The notes: generated from the sequence alone by a model not told the origin. Shown: positions 26,701 to 35,711, counted from the first letter of the stretch. The stretch is 51,801 bases of DNA from Bacteroidota bacterium (GCA_018267365.1 JAFDYQ010000031.1:1-51801); one strand, 5' to 3'. Numbers and translations are program-made.

Positions 26701-27593
26701 CAGAGGTATTTTGCTGCTGCAATATGCTGCAATTCCTCCTGATAGCCGAGTGGCGCATAGCCAAAGGCGCGGGCCTTAGAGATATTTAAGGAAACATCAG
26801 CAGGGCGGGGATTGGCGGCGGGGATATCTTTTTGAGATATGGACTTGAGCAGGCCTGTATCCAGACCAAAAGCCTCTGCAGTGGCCAGGCCAAACTGATA
26901 GCGGGACACACGATCGGCTCCCGCTAAGTGAAAGATACCCGAAGCCTCTTGCGAAAGGTGGAGTAGACCTTGTGCCACGCTTTTAGCTCCCGCCACAGCG
27001 CGGTACTCATCGTGAAAAAGGTTGGCCTCTTTGCCCTCGCGTAAACTGCGGATGAACGTGCTGAAGTAGGTCCTGTCACTCGCCTCCAGGGCACCAAACA
27101 TGAGCGGGCAGCGGGCTATCAGCGACTCAGGGTAGACCTTCATCACCTCCTTCTCCGCCAGTACTTTATGCTCACCGTAGACCATCAGCGGATTAACAAG
27201 GTCCTCCTCCGTGTAGTTTCCCTTAGTACCATCAAAGACCAGATCGGTGGAGGTAAAAACAAACGGAACCTGATAGTCTGAGCAGATACCTGCCAGGTTT
27301 TGCGTAGCCTCTACATTGATGGCGTAAGACAGCTCCGGCTCACGCTGGCAGCGGGCGGCATCGGCCAGGGCTGCCGCGTGGATGACCACCTCCGGCTCGA
27401 TATCATCTATCATATTGCCCATATCTATATAGCTGAGCAGGTCAAACTGGATAAGCGTACAGCCGTCAAAGTGTACCCTACCGCTATTATACTGCGCGTA
27501 GACCTCATAGCCGCGGGCCGCGGCACAGCGTATCAGGTGGTAGCCTAGAAAACCGGAAGCGCCTGTGATGAGTATTTTCTTAGCCGATTGCAT
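26700..27593 (-). CDS. SDR family NAD(P)-dependent oxidoreductase (RmlD-like)
   Basis: 297 aa. Extended SDR fold with nucleotide-binding GASGFLGYHL (residues ~10-19) and catalytic Y-x3-K in MVYGEHKVLAE. VVIHAAALADAARCQREPE and PFVFTSTDLVFDG resemble dTDP-4-dehydrorhamnose reductase (RmlD)-type proteins. The usual reaction is reduction or epimerisation of a nucleotide sugar, but a definite substrate is not indicated. It is cytoplasmic, yet sits between two secreted EEP genes: 13 nt after copy B and overlapping copy A by one base. Its role in that operon is unclear. Confidence 0.9.
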   Translation of the reverse strand: MQSAKKILITGASGFLGYHLIRCAAARGYEVYAQYNSGRVHFDGCTLIQFDLLSYIDMGNMIDDIEPEVVIHAAALADAARCQREPELSYAINVEATQNLAGICSDYQVPFVFTSTDLVFDGTKGNYTEEDLVNPLMVYGEHKVLAEKEVMKVYPESLIARCPLMFGALEASDRTYFSTFIRSLREGKEANLFHDEYRAVAGAKSVAQGLLHLSQEASGIFHLAGADRVSRYQFGLATAEAFGLDTGLLKSISQKDIPAANPRPADVSLNISKARAFGYAPLGYQEELQHIAAAKYL

Positions 27594-27606
27594 TTAAATA
27601 GCCGGT

Positions 27607-28650
27607 TTATTTCACCACCTCCTTTACCAAAACAATATAGGTAGGCAGGTGGTCACTATAACCGTGCTGGTATGTATTGCCATCAAAGGTCCTGAGAGGA
27701 TAACCTTTATATTTCCCTGACTGCTGTATCATAAAATCCTTGCGAAAAATTAGGGCCTTATTGTAAAACCAGCCGTGTTGGGTCTGATCCAGCCAGCCGT
27801 GAGAGATGATGATCTGGTCAAAGAGATTCCACATATCATCATAGGCCAGAGTACCCACACCATCCTTGATAAAGCGTACCCACGGATTATAAAGGCCGCC
27901 GGCCCTTACCTTCTCCTTATCGCCCTTGGCTACCAGCACCTTGGCTACAGACGGGCTGGTAGGGTCATCGTTCAGGTCGCCCATCAGCACCACCTTGGTC
28001 TCCGGGTTGATAGCCATGAGAGAGTCTATCACGTGCTTAGCCACTCTCGCAGCCGTAGCGCGATAGGGTGCACTGGCCTCCTCCCCGCCCCGGCGCGAAG
28101 GCCAGTGATTCACAAAGACATTGATCGTATCACCGTCATAGATGCCATTGACCCACAGCACGTCGCGGGTAGCGTGCGGCTTTCCCTCCTCTATCAGGTC
28201 TACGTGCAGGGGTTCGCTATATAAGACCTGAAAGTATTTGGGGTTGTATATCAGTGCCACATCTACCCCCCGGGCGTCTGGCGAGTCATAGTGCACGATC
28301 TTATAGTTGCGTCCCTTAAATGCCGGCTGCGCCACCAGATCATTCAGTACGGTCTCATTTTCTATCTCAGATACGCCAAAGAGAGACAGTCCATCCGGTG
28401 TGATATCCCGGCCCACCTGAGAGAGCACCTCTGTGAGGCGGCCCACTTTATCCTGATAGACAGCACCGTCGTAGTGGTTCTGACTGTTAGGAAGATATTC
28501 GGCATCATCTACGCGAGGATCATCTATGGTGTCGTAAAAGTTCTCGCAGTTGTAAAAACCAATGATACCTACTCTGTATTGCTTATTCTGCGCAGAGACG
28601 CCTAAAGACAAGAAAATCAGTACAATAAAAATAAAACAAATCTTTTGCAT
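27607..28650 (-). CDS. Secreted endonuclease/exonuclease/phosphatase-family protein, copy B
   Basis: 347 aa. Signal peptide QKICFIFIVLIFLSLGVSAQ. Same EEP layout as copy A: IGFYNCENFYDTIDDPRVDD, SLFGVSEIENETVL (metal-binding Glu), VFVNHWPSRRGGEEAS, VVLMGDLNDDPTSPS and YQHGYSDHLPTYIVL. The two copies are clearly paralogous yet diverged. This is the first gene of the three-gene minus-strand operon. A CAAAGGTA (TACCTTTG on the minus strand) at 28668-28675 is a possible -7 box, without a convincing -33 partner. It is divergent from a TonB receptor 140 bp away. Confidence 0.9.
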   Translation of the reverse strand: MQKICFIFIVLIFLSLGVSAQNKQYRVGIIGFYNCENFYDTIDDPRVDDAEYLPNSQNHYDGAVYQDKVGRLTEVLSQVGRDITPDGLSLFGVSEIENETVLNDLVAQPAFKGRNYKIVHYDSPDARGVDVALIYNPKYFQVLYSEPLHVDLIEEGKPHATRDVLWVNGIYDGDTINVFVNHWPSRRGGEEASAPYRATAARVAKHVIDSLMAINPETKVVLMGDLNDDPTSPSVAKVLVAKGDKEKVRAGGLYNPWVRFIKDGVGTLAYDDMWNLFDQIIISHGWLDQTQHGWFYNKALIFRKDFMIQQSGKYKGYPLRTFDGNTYQHGYSDHLPTYIVLVKEVVK

Positions 28651-28737
28651 AGCACTATTTAATTTGACAAAGGTAGCCGATGCCTTGATTTAGCCGCTCC
28701 TGCCGGAGGTTTATAATCATTTATTAACATCGGCGGG

Positions 28738-28767
28738 TTGCCATTGATGGGTAAATATTTAGCTTTG
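28738..28767 (+). promoter_or_regulatory. Bacteroidota-type promoter of TonB receptor-DUF5689 operon
   Basis: TTG (28738-28740), N19, TAGCTTTG (28760-28767): exact match to TTG-N(17-23)-TAnnTTTG. The receptor ATG is at 28791. Confidence 0.78.
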
Positions 28768-28790
28768 GCCCGAAATTAACTTATTTTTTG

Positions 28791-31313
28791 ATGAAGCAAT
28801 TTTTCGCTCTATGCTGCACAGTGGTGCTGTGCGGACATCTGTCTTTTGCTCAAAGTGTACCCGGAGACTCTACAGAGAAGGTGATGCAGCAAGACGCAGA
28901 TGTGATCCCTACGATAGCTGTATCTTCAGATGACCTCAGCGAGGCCATTACCACTCAGAATGTGGCCAGTATGCTCTCCTCTACCGGAGATATATATGCC
29001 GCCACACTGAGCTACCGGCTCAATCAGGGCGGCTTTCGCTACCGCGGCTACCGCAGCAATCAATTTAGCATGCTGATAAACGGGGTACTGATCAATGATC
29101 CCGAAAACGGTGCCTCCTTTTTTAATGGTTCGGGAGCATTTACAGATCTGCTGCGAAACAGGTCCGGCAGTCTGGCACTGCTGCCCTCATCGTTTGCTTT
29201 TGGCGGATTGGGCGGCGCTTATAATATGGATATGCGCGCCGGAGGTATGAAAAAGGGACTCAGCCTCACGTATACTGCTGCTAATCGTCAATATTACAAC
29301 CGTCTGAATGTATCATGGTCCAGCGGGTATATGAAACATGGATGGGCGGTGACCCTGGCCGCCTCGCGCCGCTGGGCAGTACAGGGCTACCAGCCGGGCA
29401 CTTCCTTTGATGGATATGGCTATTTCCTGTCGGTAGAAAAGAAATTTAGTGAGACCCAACGGCTAAACCTGACTGTACTGGGCACACCGACCACTTCTGC
29501 CCGATCATCTACTACCGTGCGCGAGTTTCAGGAGTTGGCTGGCAGCAATTATTACAATCCTGACTGGGGCTATCAAAATGGCCAGGTCCGGTCTGCACGG
29601 ATCAATAAGCGATTTGAGCCCACCTTTGTCCTCACACACGAGGCCAAAATAGATAATAAGACGAGCCTGCTCACAGGTGTAGACTTTGAATTTGGCCGAA
29701 ACTCACTCTCCGGCATTGACTATTACAATTCGCCTTCTGCCGATCCCGACTACTACAAAAATCAGCCTAGCCTGATCACAGATCCGGCTCAGAGGGCTAT
29801 GGCAGAGCAGGCCTTTCAGACGGATGCCAATGTAAGGCAGATCAACTGGGACCGTCTGTATACTATCAATCGTAATGCACCAGTCACTGCCCATGGCCAT
29901 CAGTCCAGCTATATACTGGGAGAAAGCGTGCAGGATAATAGGCAGGTAAATTTTAACTCTACGCTCAATCATACCTTCTACGATCACATCTCCCTCACAG
30001 CCGGCCTCACCTATCAGTGGGAGCAGGTGCGCCACTACAAGAGGGTAGCTGACCTGCTGGGTGGCGACTATTATGTCAATCTCAATGACTATGCCGTGCA
30101 GGATTTCCCTACAGATCCCCGGGTACTACAGTACGATCTGCAGCATCCTAACCGTATTCTCCATGTGGGAGACAAGTACGAATATGATTACTACTCAAAT
30201 ATCCATAAGACATCAGCCTGGATACAGCCATACTTTAAATTCAATCATATAGAGTTTTTTGTATCGGGCCAGCTCATGCACAACTACTACTGGCGCACAG
30301 GAAATGTGCAAAACGGCCTATTCCCAAACAATTCCCTCGGAGACTCTCGCAAAATATCAATGATCACCTGGGCGATAAAAGCCGGACTACAGTACAAGAT
30401 CAATGGCAGGAACTATATCTATGCCAATACCATGATAAAGACCGAGCCACCGACCTTCAATCAATCATTTCTCTCGGCCCGGCTGCGCAATGAGGTCGTA
30501 AGCGGACTCACTGCAGAAAACGTCTATGCTGCCGAGATCGGGTATCAGTACAAGTCTCCTATCTTTAAAATAAAGATCAGCGGTTTCTTCACCGAGTTTA
30601 GAAATGGTATAGAGAACAGGACCTTCTTTCATGACGACTACCGCACTAACGTAAACTACTCCCTCACAGGTATAGGTCAGCGTCACATGGGCGCAGAGCT
30701 GGGATTCAATGCCAAAATTTACAAAGGCTTTAGTACAAACCTGATTTTCACAGCCGGCAAGTACTACTATACTACTAATGCAAATGTGACCATCACCAAA
30801 GATAATAGTGACGAAATTCTGTCCAATCAGACTGCCTATATCAAAAACTTCTACCTGGGCGGTATGCCTCAGGTGACCGGATCGCTGGGCTTCAAGTACT
30901 CCAGTCCGAAATACTGGTATGCTGCTATCAACTTCAACTACTTTGACCAGATGTACGCCATCATCAATCCTATCCGCCGTACAGCTCAGGCTGTAGACCT
31001 TGTAGACTATGGCTCTCCGCAGTACAATGCCATCATGCAGCAGGAGCAGCTCAAAAGACAGTTTACCATGGATATATCAGGCGGATATAACCTGCTGCTC
31101 AATAAATACATCAAGCATATGGGCAAGTACAAGTACAACCTGAATTTCTACGCCCTGCTCACAAACCTGACCAACAATACCAATTTTGTAGTGAACGCAT
31201 CTGAGCAGCTCCGCTACGACTATGGACAAAATAACCTGGACAAATTTGGTACAAAGTACCGCTATATGATCGGATTCGGATACTTTGTATCAGTAGCCTT
31301 CCGCATGCAGTAA
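28791..31313 (+). CDS. TonB-dependent receptor
   Basis: 840 aa from ATG 28791 (a TTG three bases earlier is less likely). Signal peptide MKQFFALCCTVVLCGHLSFAQ. There is no carboxypeptidase-regulatory domain; a short linker leads directly to the plug (LSYRLNQGGFRYRGYRSNQF, MLINGVLINDPENGASFFNG). A long beta-barrel follows with aromatic-rich strands, ending YMIGFGYFVSVAFRMQ, a typical outer-membrane terminal strand. It imports an unknown ligand. Two DUF5689 lipoprotein genes follow on the same strand, likely surface partners; two secreted EEP hydrolases lie on the divergent operon. Confidence 0.92.
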   Translation: MKQFFALCCTVVLCGHLSFAQSVPGDSTEKVMQQDADVIPTIAVSSDDLSEAITTQNVASMLSSTGDIYAATLSYRLNQGGFRYRGYRSNQFSMLINGVLINDPENGASFFNGSGAFTDLLRNRSGSLALLPSSFAFGGLGGAYNMDMRAGGMKKGLSLTYTAANRQYYNRLNVSWSSGYMKHGWAVTLAASRRWAVQGYQPGTSFDGYGYFLSVEKKFSETQRLNLTVLGTPTTSARSSTTVREFQELAGSNYYNPDWGYQNGQVRSARINKRFEPTFVLTHEAKIDNKTSLLTGVDFEFGRNSLSGIDYYNSPSADPDYYKNQPSLITDPAQRAMAEQAFQTDANVRQINWDRLYTINRNAPVTAHGHQSSYILGESVQDNRQVNFNSTLNHTFYDHISLTAGLTYQWEQVRHYKRVADLLGGDYYVNLNDYAVQDFPTDPRVLQYDLQHPNRILHVGDKYEYDYYSNIHKTSAWIQPYFKFNHIEFFVSGQLMHNYYWRTGNVQNGLFPNNSLGDSRKISMITWAIKAGLQYKINGRNYIYANTMIKTEPPTFNQSFLSARLRNEVVSGLTAENVYAAEIGYQYKSPIFKIKISGFFTEFRNGIENRTFFHDDYRTNVNYSLTGIGQRHMGAELGFNAKIYKGFSTNLIFTAGKYYYTTNANVTITKDNSDEILSNQTAYIKNFYLGGMPQVTGSLGFKYSSPKYWYAAINFNYFDQMYAIINPIRRTAQAVDLVDYGSPQYNAIMQQEQLKRQFTMDISGGYNLLLNKYIKHMGKYKYNLNFYALLTNLTNNTNFVVNASEQLRYDYGQNNLDKFGTKYRYMIGFGYFVSVAFRMQ

Positions 31314-31337
31314 TCATAAAAAGGATAAGAAGAGACA

Positions 31338-32207
31338 ATGACCAGAAAAAGTATAAAAACTATAGCTATAGCGGCCGTGACGGGTCTGCTGCTCACCGCG
31401 GGTATCCTGTCGTGCAAGAAGGATAACTTCTCCATGCCTGCGCCGGGTGCTAATATGGATCCGGAAGGAGTATCTGCCACGATGAGCATCAAGGAGTTCA
31501 AACAAAAATTTTGCAACCCGATAGCCAATAACTATCTGCCAAAAATGATCGATACTAATGTGATCATCTCAGGGGTAGTAAACGCCGATGATAAATCCGG
31601 AAATTTCTATAAGATCATCAGTATACAGGATAGTACAGGTGCCATACAGCTCAAGATAGGAAGCAGCTACCTATATCAGGACTATCCTATAGGGCGCAGG
31701 ATATTTGTAAAGGTAAAAGGTCTGCTGTTTTTCAACTACAGCGGCACCTACGAACTGGGGGGATATATAGACACTACTACCAGCCAGTATCCTAATGTGG
31801 GTGCGATAGTGATAGATCAGGCCTCCAAACATATCATCAAGGGGCAATGGGGTCTGGACATACCAGTGAAACACATGACCATCACTCAGCTCAACATAGC
31901 AGATTATATAAACCTGCAGAGCATGCTGGTGCAAATAGACAGTGTGGAGTTTGGCGCTTTTGACACCACGCAGACCTGGTCTGACAATGTGAGCAAGGCA
32001 TCAGTAAACCGTACTCTGTATGACTGTAGCAATCACAGCATTATAGTCCGTACCAGTGGCTATGCAGGTTTTGCAGACCAAAAGCCGAATCCCGGTCATG
32101 GCAGTCTCAAAGGTATCTATACCTACTACAGCATAAGCAGCATACCACAAATGGTCATAAGGGATACTTCAGACGTGATGTTCTATCCGGGGCACCGCTG
32201 CCACTAA
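31338..32207 (+). CDS. DUF5689 lipoprotein, copy 1
   Basis: 289 aa. Lipoprotein signal with the hydrophobic stretch IAIAAVTGLLLTAGILSCKK and lipobox Cys. It has DUF5689 features, an OB-fold-like region: VIISGVVNADDKSGNFYKI, IQDSTGAIQLKIGSS, YPIGRRIFVKVKGL and ELGGYIDTT. DUF5689 occurs in Bacteroidota lipoproteins often encoded near TonB receptors and EEP nucleases, and may bind nucleic acid or a related ligand (inference). It starts 24 nt after the receptor stop and is followed by a paralog 31 nt downstream. Confidence 0.88.
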   Translation: MTRKSIKTIAIAAVTGLLLTAGILSCKKDNFSMPAPGANMDPEGVSATMSIKEFKQKFCNPIANNYLPKMIDTNVIISGVVNADDKSGNFYKIISIQDSTGAIQLKIGSSYLYQDYPIGRRIFVKVKGLLFFNYSGTYELGGYIDTTTSQYPNVGAIVIDQASKHIIKGQWGLDIPVKHMTITQLNIADYINLQSMLVQIDSVEFGAFDTTQTWSDNVSKASVNRTLYDCSNHSIIVRTSGYAGFADQKPNPGHGSLKGIYTYYSISSIPQMVIRDTSDVMFYPGHRCH

Positions 32208-32238
32208 TCTATGATCACCACATAAACAGCAAGAAAGC

Positions 32239-33117
32239 ATGAAATCAAAAATAAAATCTCTCTATACGCTCGCGGCAGCTACGGCACTGTCTCTCGTGCT
32301 CAGCTCCTGTGTAAAGGATAAATTTTCCGCTCCGGCTAATACCACTGCTACTGATCCATCAGGGGTGGCAGCTACCATGAATCTGCGCGATTTTAAGATA
32401 CGCTATTGCTTTGGAGTGGCGCATACGCTGGACAGCGCAAAGCCCGTCAGGATCAATGACAGCATCGTCCTCTCCGGAGTCATCAATGCTGCTGATAGGA
32501 CCGGCAATTTTTATAAGCAGCTGATATTGCAAGATTCTACCGGCGGCATCCAGCTGAAAGTAGAGGCTACCGGCCTTTATAATGAATATCCTATAGGCCG
32601 TCGCATTTTTATCAAGTGTAAGGACCTGTACATCTACAACTATCTAGGCACCCTGGAGATAGGCAGCTATATAGACACGACCGGCGCACAGCCTACACTC
32701 GGAGGCATACCATATACACTACTGCCTACCTACGTAGTCAAAGGGGCGCTGAATCAAACACTCGTACCGAAGAAGTACACTATCACTGATCTCAATTCGG
32801 CTAATCAAATCTATGATCAGAGTACCCTCATCCGTATAGATAGTGTTGAGTTTACAGCACCAGACACCGGACTCACCTACTCTGATCCGTTCAATAAAGC
32901 TTTCGGTAATATCAACTTTCAGCAGCGCGACCGCAACACGGCTGTAGTGCGCTCCAGTGGATATGCCAATTTTGCTGCGGTAAAGGTCCCTAAAGGCAGC
33001 GGTACCCTATATGGCATTTTCACCATCTATCAGAAATCAAACGGCTCGCTGATCAATCAGATAGGTATACGCGATACGACCGATGTACAGTTTACCGATC
33101 CCCGCTTCGCTCCCTGA
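32239..33117 (+). CDS. DUF5689 lipoprotein, copy 2
   Basis: 292 aa. Lipoprotein signal KIKSLYTLAAATALSLVLSS followed by the lipobox Cys. It is paralogous to copy 1 along its length: SIVLSGVINAADRTGNFYKQ, LQDSTGGIQLKVEATGLYNE, YPIGRRIFIKCKDL and LEIGSYIDTTG. The tandem copies share the opening pattern CxxDxFSxPA...GVxATMxxxxF. The stop lies 26 nt inside the convergent WbqC gene end. Function is unknown; it is likely a surface-exposed or periplasmic partner of the TonB receptor. Confidence 0.88.
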   Translation: MKSKIKSLYTLAAATALSLVLSSCVKDKFSAPANTTATDPSGVAATMNLRDFKIRYCFGVAHTLDSAKPVRINDSIVLSGVINAADRTGNFYKQLILQDSTGGIQLKVEATGLYNEYPIGRRIFIKCKDLYIYNYLGTLEIGSYIDTTGAQPTLGGIPYTLLPTYVVKGALNQTLVPKKYTITDLNSANQIYDQSTLIRIDSVEFTAPDTGLTYSDPFNKAFGNINFQQRDRNTAVVRSSGYANFAAVKVPKGSGTLYGIFTIYQKSNGSLINQIGIRDTTDVQFTDPRFAP

Positions 33118-33754
33118 CTACCATGCGGCGTAATATGGCCGCAGACTCAGGACCTGCATTCATGAGTAGATCCAGGCTACTGAGCCCCGTAGCGAGTACA
33201 TCCGCCGGACCGAATACTTTGATGTATGATACATCTAGTATGTGCCACTTCTCCTCTCCTATTTTTACCTGAGCGGGTATTTTACCGGGCTTCCAGATAG
33301 TCCGCAGGTCAGTTTGACTATCCGGGCTGCGCTCATAGCTATCAGTGCGAGTCAGTACGACATCCAGTTTCATGAGCCGGATCATCAGCATGAGCCATGC
33401 CTCATTCCATTCCCACAGGCTGTCACAATGCTTATGAAACATAGGCTCTACCTTATCTCTGTAGTGCTCATAGTATGGTGCGCTACCGTAGGCGGAGTAG
33501 ATGGTGGCCCAGTGGCGGTGCTGCCAGTTTTCCATATAAGATATCTGCGTATCTCTATATAACCGATGATGATCACGGCCACCCAGCAGCGGTATACTGA
33601 GCGGTATGATACCATTGGCACCCGCTATCTCGCAGCGATTGCGCCAGGTAGATTTGAGATAGCTCTCATGCGCCTCGAGCTGCGCCTCACCGGCAGTAGC
33701 CAGCAGCGCCAGGTAGGGCAGCGGCGGCAGATACAGTAGCGGCAATAACAGCAC
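33092..33754 (-). CDS. WbqC family protein
   Basis: 220 aa with a GTG start at 33754. The open frame extends to 33832, but the extra 26 residues overlap the 53-aa gene upstream, and WbqC proteins normally begin close to the LLPLLYLPPLPYLALLATAG segment; a TTG at 33745 is another option. Further motifs are RCEIAGANGIIPLSIPLLGG and ISYMENWQHRHWATIYSAYG, characteristic of WbqC (PF08889-type). Members occur in O-antigen or glycan clusters and have been suggested to act in sugar modification, but their biochemistry is poorly known. The 3' end overlaps the DUF5689 gene by 26 nt. Confidence 0.82.
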   Translation of the reverse strand: MLLLPLLYLPPLPYLALLATAGEAQLEAHESYLKSTWRNRCEIAGANGIIPLSIPLLGGRDHHRLYRDTQISYMENWQHRHWATIYSAYGSAPYYEHYRDKVEPMFHKHCDSLWEWNEAWLMLMIRLMKLDVVLTRTDSYERSPDSQTDLRTIWKPGKIPAQVKIGEEKWHILDVSYIKVFGPADVLATGLSSLDLLMNAGPESAAILRRMVVRERSGDR

Positions 33755-33764
33755 AAGAACGGTA

Positions 33765-33926
33765 TCAGGCCAAAAAAGCCCAGTAAATAGCAACCCATAT
33801 AACTGTAAAGCCCGCACCGATATAAAATTCATCGGGATTTTGCCGTAGGTTCTTTTTAATAAGGCCGCGATAGATCATGCGTACGAGCCACAAAGCTATC
33901 AGTACAGGAGCTATGAAGATTCTCAT
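33765..33926 (-). CDS. 53-aa small membrane protein upstream of wbqC
   Basis: A short gene: ATG at 33926, TGA at 33765. The product starts MRIFIAPVLIALWLVRMIYR, continues GLIKKNLRQNPDEFYIGAGF and ends TVIWVAIYWAFLA. It has two hydrophobic segments (residues ~3-18 and ~39-53) around a basic/acidic loop, so a two-pass or hairpin membrane protein is likely. It ends 10 nt before the proposed GTG of the WbqC gene, so the two are likely co-transcribed. A CAAAGATA (TATCTTTG on the minus strand) at 33947-33954 could be its -7 box. Function unknown. Confidence 0.72.
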   Translation of the reverse strand: MRIFIAPVLIALWLVRMIYRGLIKKNLRQNPDEFYIGAGFTVIWVAIYWAFLA

Positions 33927-34133
33927 CTTATTGAGTTTAAGTAGTACAAAGATAAAATGTTTACAAAAACTTAAGGTGTTGATGTACTTATTGATACCAA
34001 AGGTAATTAACTGGCATTTGTTTGTATTACCTTAATTGCTACCCAAATTTTTTAGGCTTTTTGACAGGCGGGAATTACATACGCGCCAGTTGTTTTTTAC
34101 AGGAATTTTGCAATAAATTACCACCATATCGAA
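33927..34133. other. Junction between host DNA and IS element
   Basis: Contains the left inverted repeat (33989-34020) and the A+T-rich left part of the mobile element before its transposase promoter. An inner repeat AAGGTAAT...ATTACCTT (from ~33999 to ~34034) may be part of the transposase binding site. No gene is seen. Confidence 0.6.
33989..34020 (+). repeat. Left terminal inverted repeat
   Basis: Begins TATTGATACCAA and ends CATTTG. It pairs with the right end at 36813-36781 with an identical 12-base outer block and identical CATTTG inner block. Confidence 0.75.
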
Positions 34134-34162
34134 TTGATTATCAACAATTGATAATAGTTTTG
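34134..34162 (+). promoter_or_regulatory. Transposase promoter
   Basis: TTG (34134-34136), N18, TAGTTTTG (34155-34162), an exact Bacteroidota-type promoter 40 nt before the transposase ATG. The overlap with TTGATTATCAACAATTGAT-like inverted sequence around 34134-34152 could be an operator. Confidence 0.7.
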
Positions 34163-34202
34163 ATTTATTGGATATGCGGTAAATTATGATTAATTTATAA
34201 GT

Positions 34203-35147
34203 ATGAAGGAGGGTAAAAAACGCAGTTTTACGCTATTAGATATAATGAGCTTAACTGAGGAGGACTGTAAGCAACAACTTGCATTCAATAGATGGGGCGA
34301 AAAACCAGTTTGTCCGTACTGCGATCACGATAAATGCTATACCACAAAAGAGCGTTACAAATGCTCAAAATGTAGAAAGCTGTTTAGCGTAAGAGTAGGC
34401 ACACCATTCGAGGATTCAAAGATCCCTTTAAAGAAATGGTTTGTTGCTATGTACTTTGTTACTCATCATACCAAGCCAATTAGTTCTCATCAACTAGCAA
34501 AGGATATAGAAGTCACTCAACGTACCGCATGGTTTATGCTTCACCGATTAAGAAATACACTTTGTGAAAACGGTTATGAAGATAAATTGGAGTGCGTAGT
34601 CGAAATTGATGAGACCTACGTAGGAGGCAAAAATCGTAACAGACATTGGGATAAGAAAGTTCCTCATTCGCAAGGTAGATCATTCAAAGATAAAACTCCG
34701 GTAGTAGGTATGCTGGAAAGGGGTACTGGAAAAGTTAGAGCACAGAAAGTACCTGATACCAAGAAGAAAACCCTAATGCCAATCATCAAAAAGAATATCA
34801 AGAAAGGTAGCAAGGTTATGACAGATGAATACCGCGTTTACTGTGATTTGCATTTAGATTATACCCACAAAAAAGTGTATCACAATAGAGGTCAATATGT
34901 AGACGGTGATGCCCATACTAACGGTATTGAAGGATTTTGGAGTTTACTAAAACGCGGAATACTCGGAGTGTACCATAATGTAAGCCCTAAACACTTGGAC
35001 TTTTACATAAGCGAAGCACAGTATAAATACAACACCCGCAAAATGAAGGGACAAAAGAAGTTCAATAAGATACTTAAAAGTGACAAGCAGATTAGCTACG
35101 CACAACTAACTAAAGATTTTTCAAGTGAGCGCAATAAGCGTCAATAA
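34203..35147 (+). CDS. IS1595-family transposase (ISXO2-like)
   Basis: 314 aa. An N-terminal zinc ribbon (CPYCDHDKCY...YKCSKCRKLF, residues ~38-62) and a helix-turn-helix region (SSHQLAKDIEVTQRTAWFML) precede the ISXO2-like DDE-type domain. Catalytic candidates are D in VVEIDETYVGGKNRN (~residue 138), D in KVMTDEYRVY (~205) and N/E in HTNGIEGFWSLLKRGILGVY (~240). The length is normal and the frame intact, so the enzyme may be active. The 3' end overlaps the convergent 113-aa gene by 38 nt. Confidence 0.95.
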   Translation: MKEGKKRSFTLLDIMSLTEEDCKQQLAFNRWGEKPVCPYCDHDKCYTTKERYKCSKCRKLFSVRVGTPFEDSKIPLKKWFVAMYFVTHHTKPISSHQLAKDIEVTQRTAWFMLHRLRNTLCENGYEDKLECVVEIDETYVGGKNRNRHWDKKVPHSQGRSFKDKTPVVGMLERGTGKVRAQKVPDTKKKTLMPIIKKNIKKGSKVMTDEYRVYCDLHLDYTHKKVYHNRGQYVDGDAHTNGIEGFWSLLKRGILGVYHNVSPKHLDFYISEAQYKYNTRKMKGQKKFNKILKSDKQISYAQLTKDFSSERNKRQ

Positions 35148-35451
35148 ATTCGTGGAAATTTAATGTTTCATCTACACTATCCAGAATTTCTTTTACTAAA
35201 GGGATACTAACTGTATAGGCATTGCTCCATATACCAATCCTACCAGCATAGGCTTTTTCAAAGCGCTCTAAAGCAATAGTAAAAGGTATACCCTTTTGCT
35301 CAATATACTCTTTCAGAAAAGTAGCTGACACAGTATTCTCGTTAATAAAATCAGTATTTGCCATATAGTAATTGTATTCTTCGTCAGTAACGGCTACAAT
35401 AATACCTTTTATTCCATTTTTATAGGCAACGGTGGAGGCTATTAATTTCAT
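35110..35451 (-). CDS. IS cargo: 113-aa protein, unknown function
   Basis: 113 aa, soluble: MKLIASTVAYKNGIKGIIVA, then NTVSATFLKEYIEQKGIPFT and GIWSNAYTVSIPLVKEILDS. I do not recognise a domain. It is A+T-rich like the rest of the element and convergent with the transposase, ending 38 nt inside it. It is divergent from the 71-aa gene, 44 nt away. It is likely a real gene because it is long relative to the local stop frequency and its divergent neighbour has a matching start region. Confidence 0.7.
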   Translation of the reverse strand: MKLIASTVAYKNGIKGIIVAVTDEEYNYYMANTDFINENTVSATFLKEYIEQKGIPFTIALERFEKAYAGRIGIWSNAYTVSIPLVKEILDSVDETLNFHEFIDAYCAHLKNL

Positions 35452-35495
35452 TGGAAAATAGTTTTAAATTTACTTTATAACAAAATCAGAACAAG

Positions 35496-35711
35496 ATGGC
35501 AGTAGTAACAAAAACGCTTATCGTAGATGATAAGGCAAAAACTGAGTTAGATTGCTTTATTAATACACAAGACAAAGCCGTAATAAGAATTGGCGAAATT
35601 GATAGAGATCCTAATGATTATACGGCAGTACACCTAATTGCCATAAATAAGGAAGACTTATCAGAATTTATCAAGCAGCTTAAAGAGCTAGAAAGTGAAA
35701 TGACAGAGTAG
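35496..35711 (+). CDS. IS cargo: 71-aa acidic protein, unknown function
   Basis: 71 aa: AVVTKTLIVDDKAKTELDCF, then QDKAVIRIGEIDRDPNDYTA and VHLIAINKEDLSEFIKQLKE. It has an alternating beta/alpha pattern ending in an amphipathic helix, and is strongly acidic. Small partner-type proteins look like this, but no family is assigned. It is followed by a terminator-like hairpin at 35790-35820. Confidence 0.72.
   Translation: MAVVTKTLIVDDKAKTELDCFINTQDKAVIRIGEIDRDPNDYTAVHLIAINKEDLSEFIKQLKELESEMTE

Noticed and set aside
33755..33832. N-terminal extension of WbqC to 33832
   Set aside because: Overlaps the 53-aa membrane protein gene and is not typical of WbqC N-termini.
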